Origin: Verrucomicrobia bacterium UBA6775
GTDB lineage: Bacteria; Verrucomicrobiota; Verrucomicrobiia; Limisphaerales; UBA1096
Direction of reading: 5' to 3'
DNA: 7,290 nt
Assembly (NCBI GenBank): GCA_002453165.1
Contig: DKGH01000095.1
Coordinates: 1 to 7,290 of the forward strand
The first letter of the stretch is position 1. Each line of letters opens with the position of its first letter. Made by a program: the position numbers and the translations under genes. Positions 6,491 through 7,290 of this stretch are shown here, in pieces. The notes beneath the pieces were generated by a model. That model was not told the origin of the DNA. It saw only the letters and a program-made list of their open reading frames with translations, and did not search any database.

Positions 6491-6528
6491 GTTGATTAAT
6501 TCAACGTGGTTGGCGTTGATCAAACGCC
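6491..6528 (-). promoter_or_regulatory. Overlapping inverted repeats between the two flagellin genes
   Basis: The 59-base gap holds three inverted repeats: GTTGA/TCAAC (6491-6495 with 6501-6505), TCAACG/CGTTGA (6501-6506 with 6514-6519) and GGCGTT/AACGCC (6512-6517 with 6523-6528). The first and third can form together; the second excludes both. No T-run follows on the minus strand, so this is not an ordinary terminator. It lies directly before the GTG start of the second flagellin and could affect mRNA processing or translation. I found no sigma-28 or sigma-54 promoter in the gap. Confidence 0.35.
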
Positions 6529-6536
6529 GGGAACGA

Positions 6537-7290
6537 TTAACGCAACAACTGGAGTGCCGCTTGCGGCAGTGTGTTGGCTTGAGAAAGCATTGAGGTGCCA
6601 GACTGTACCAGTATTTGGTACTTGGCATACTGTGTCGCTTCTTCAGCCATATCCAGATCTCGAATTCTCGAAACTGCTGAACTAAGGTTTTCCTTAGTTA
6701 CACTTAATTGCTCTCGGGTGAAATTCAGGCGAGCTTGGACCGCGCCGAGGCTGGCACGATCTACTGCTACTCGGGTGATAGCGGTTTTCACAGCAGTCAA
6801 AGCTGTTGCTGCACTTGTTGTGTTTCCAATTCCAACTGTTGTAGTTATGGCGTTCGCATAAGAAGCATGTCCTGCGATATCGATTGGATTTGCATCAAAA
6901 GTATTGCCCTCAGAGTCAATTGTGACAGTTAGCGTTGAACTGGTCGCAAATAGGCTTACACCATTAAATTCTTTCGTAGCTGTTGCGCTTACAAAACTTT
7001 GTAATTGCTGAAACTCTGTGTTGTATAGCGTACGATCATTGTCGGATTTAGTCCTGTCGAGGGAAAGCATTGCTAATTCACCCATGCGACGAAACGCGCC
7101 CTCGAGAGTCTTCATGAATCCGTCCTGAGTTTGAGTCCAGGACATACCATTTCCAATATTTGATAGTGCTGAATCTACTCTACTGATTTGACCCTTCAAG
7201 CGGGATGATACGGCCAAACCCGCGGCATCGTCTTTTGGGTTCACAATCTTAGAACCGGAGCTAAGGCGAGCCAGTGACCGCGAAAGCATC
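6537..7290 (-). CDS. fliC: Flagellin, first copy in the cluster (partial, N-terminus outside window)
   Basis: About 250 residues of a flagellin are visible, ending at TAA (6539-6537). The first visible Met (7289-7287) aligns with residue 22 of the neighbouring copy, so it is internal, and roughly 21 residues are lost beyond the right edge. The full protein would be near 271 residues. Conserved parts are RLSSGSKIVNPKDDAAGLAV (8-27 of the visible part), TQTQDGFM (52-59), KEFNGVSLF (106-114) with the canonical FNG, and the C-terminal SRIRDLDMAEEATQYAKYQI and SGTSMLSQANTLPQAALQLL. The central region (about 115-160) is short and rich in Thr, Ser and Ala, as in compact flagellins that lack large D2/D3 domains. 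No cysteine is seen. It is probably the first of the three minus-strand genes on this transcript and, with its more canonical motifs, probably the major filament subunit; its promoter lies outside the window. Confidence 0.95.
   Translation of the reverse strand, partial: MLSRSLARLSSGSKIVNPKDDAAGLAVSSRLKGQISRVDSALSNIGNGMSWTQTQDGFMKTLEGAFRRMGELAMLSLDRTKSDNDRTLYNTEFQQLQSFVSATATKEFNGVSLFATSSTLTVTIDSEGNTFDANPIDIAGHASYANAITTTVGIGNTTSAATALTAVKTAITRVAVDRASLGAVQARLNFTREQLSVTKENLSSAVSRIRDLDMAEEATQYAKYQILVQSGTSMLSQANTLPQAALQLLR

Noticed and set aside
6478..6536. Flagellar sigma-28 or sigma-54 promoter between the flagellins
   Set aside because: No TAAAGTTT/GCCGATAA or TGGCAC-N5-TTGC match is visible on the minus strand.
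7287..7289. ATG as the true start of the first flagellin
   Set aside because: Alignment with the second flagellin places it at about residue 22; the conserved N-terminal helix must lie beyond the window edge.
1..7290. CRISPR array, transposon, tRNA, rRNA or defence system
   Set aside because: No spaced direct repeats, transposase motifs, terminal inverted repeats or structural RNA signatures were seen; the genes are tightly packed chromosomal functions.

Overview
The window reads as ordinary, gene-dense bacterial chromosome. Two gene blocks point towards each other. Gene families and style suggest a flagellated member of the Verrucomicrobiota or a nearby PVC-group lineage. The evidence is flagellins with the SSGSKIVNP-DDAAGLAVSSR signature, a long 2-keto-3-deoxygluconate-kinase-like PfkB protein with GGGD instead of GAGD, and weak or absent Shine-Dalgarno sequences at most starts. 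This placement is recalled family resemblance, not a search result, so it is moderate at best.

Plus-strand block (1-3100): the C-terminal end of an unrecognised protein comes first, followed by a terminator-like hairpin. Then come three co-directional genes with gaps of 21 and 48 bases: a short-form ribosome hibernation factor (HPF/RaiA family), a metal-dependent amidohydrolase of the SAH-deaminase / aminodeoxyfutalosine-deaminase type, and a KdgK-like sugar kinase. No promoter was convincing, but the spacing allows one transcript. The three products do not form a single pathway.

Minus-strand block (7290-3106, read right to left): a flagellin cut by the window edge, a second complete and more divergent flagellin, and, only 18 bases downstream, a 792-residue protein made of tetratricopeptide repeats (TPRs). 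The order suggests a flagellin transcript that also carries the TPR gene. The TPR protein consists of four consecutive copies of a roughly 190-residue module, each with five TPRs and a similar closing segment, about 20 TPRs in all. It has no signal peptide, membrane segment or catalytic domain. A cytoplasmic role connected with flagellin is plausible but unproven.

The two blocks converge with five bases between stop codons. A good intrinsic-terminator candidate for the minus-strand transcript lies inside the last codons of the kinase gene. A strong plus-strand terminator-like hairpin lies antisense inside the start of the second flagellin gene. The 59-base gap between the flagellins holds three overlapping inverted repeats that could fold in two exclusive ways.

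I saw no tRNA, rRNA, CRISPR array, insertion sequence or obvious defence system, and no gene-free stretch longer than 120 bases. The most unusual items are the four-module TPR protein in the flagellin cluster and the terminators embedded in opposing coding sequence.
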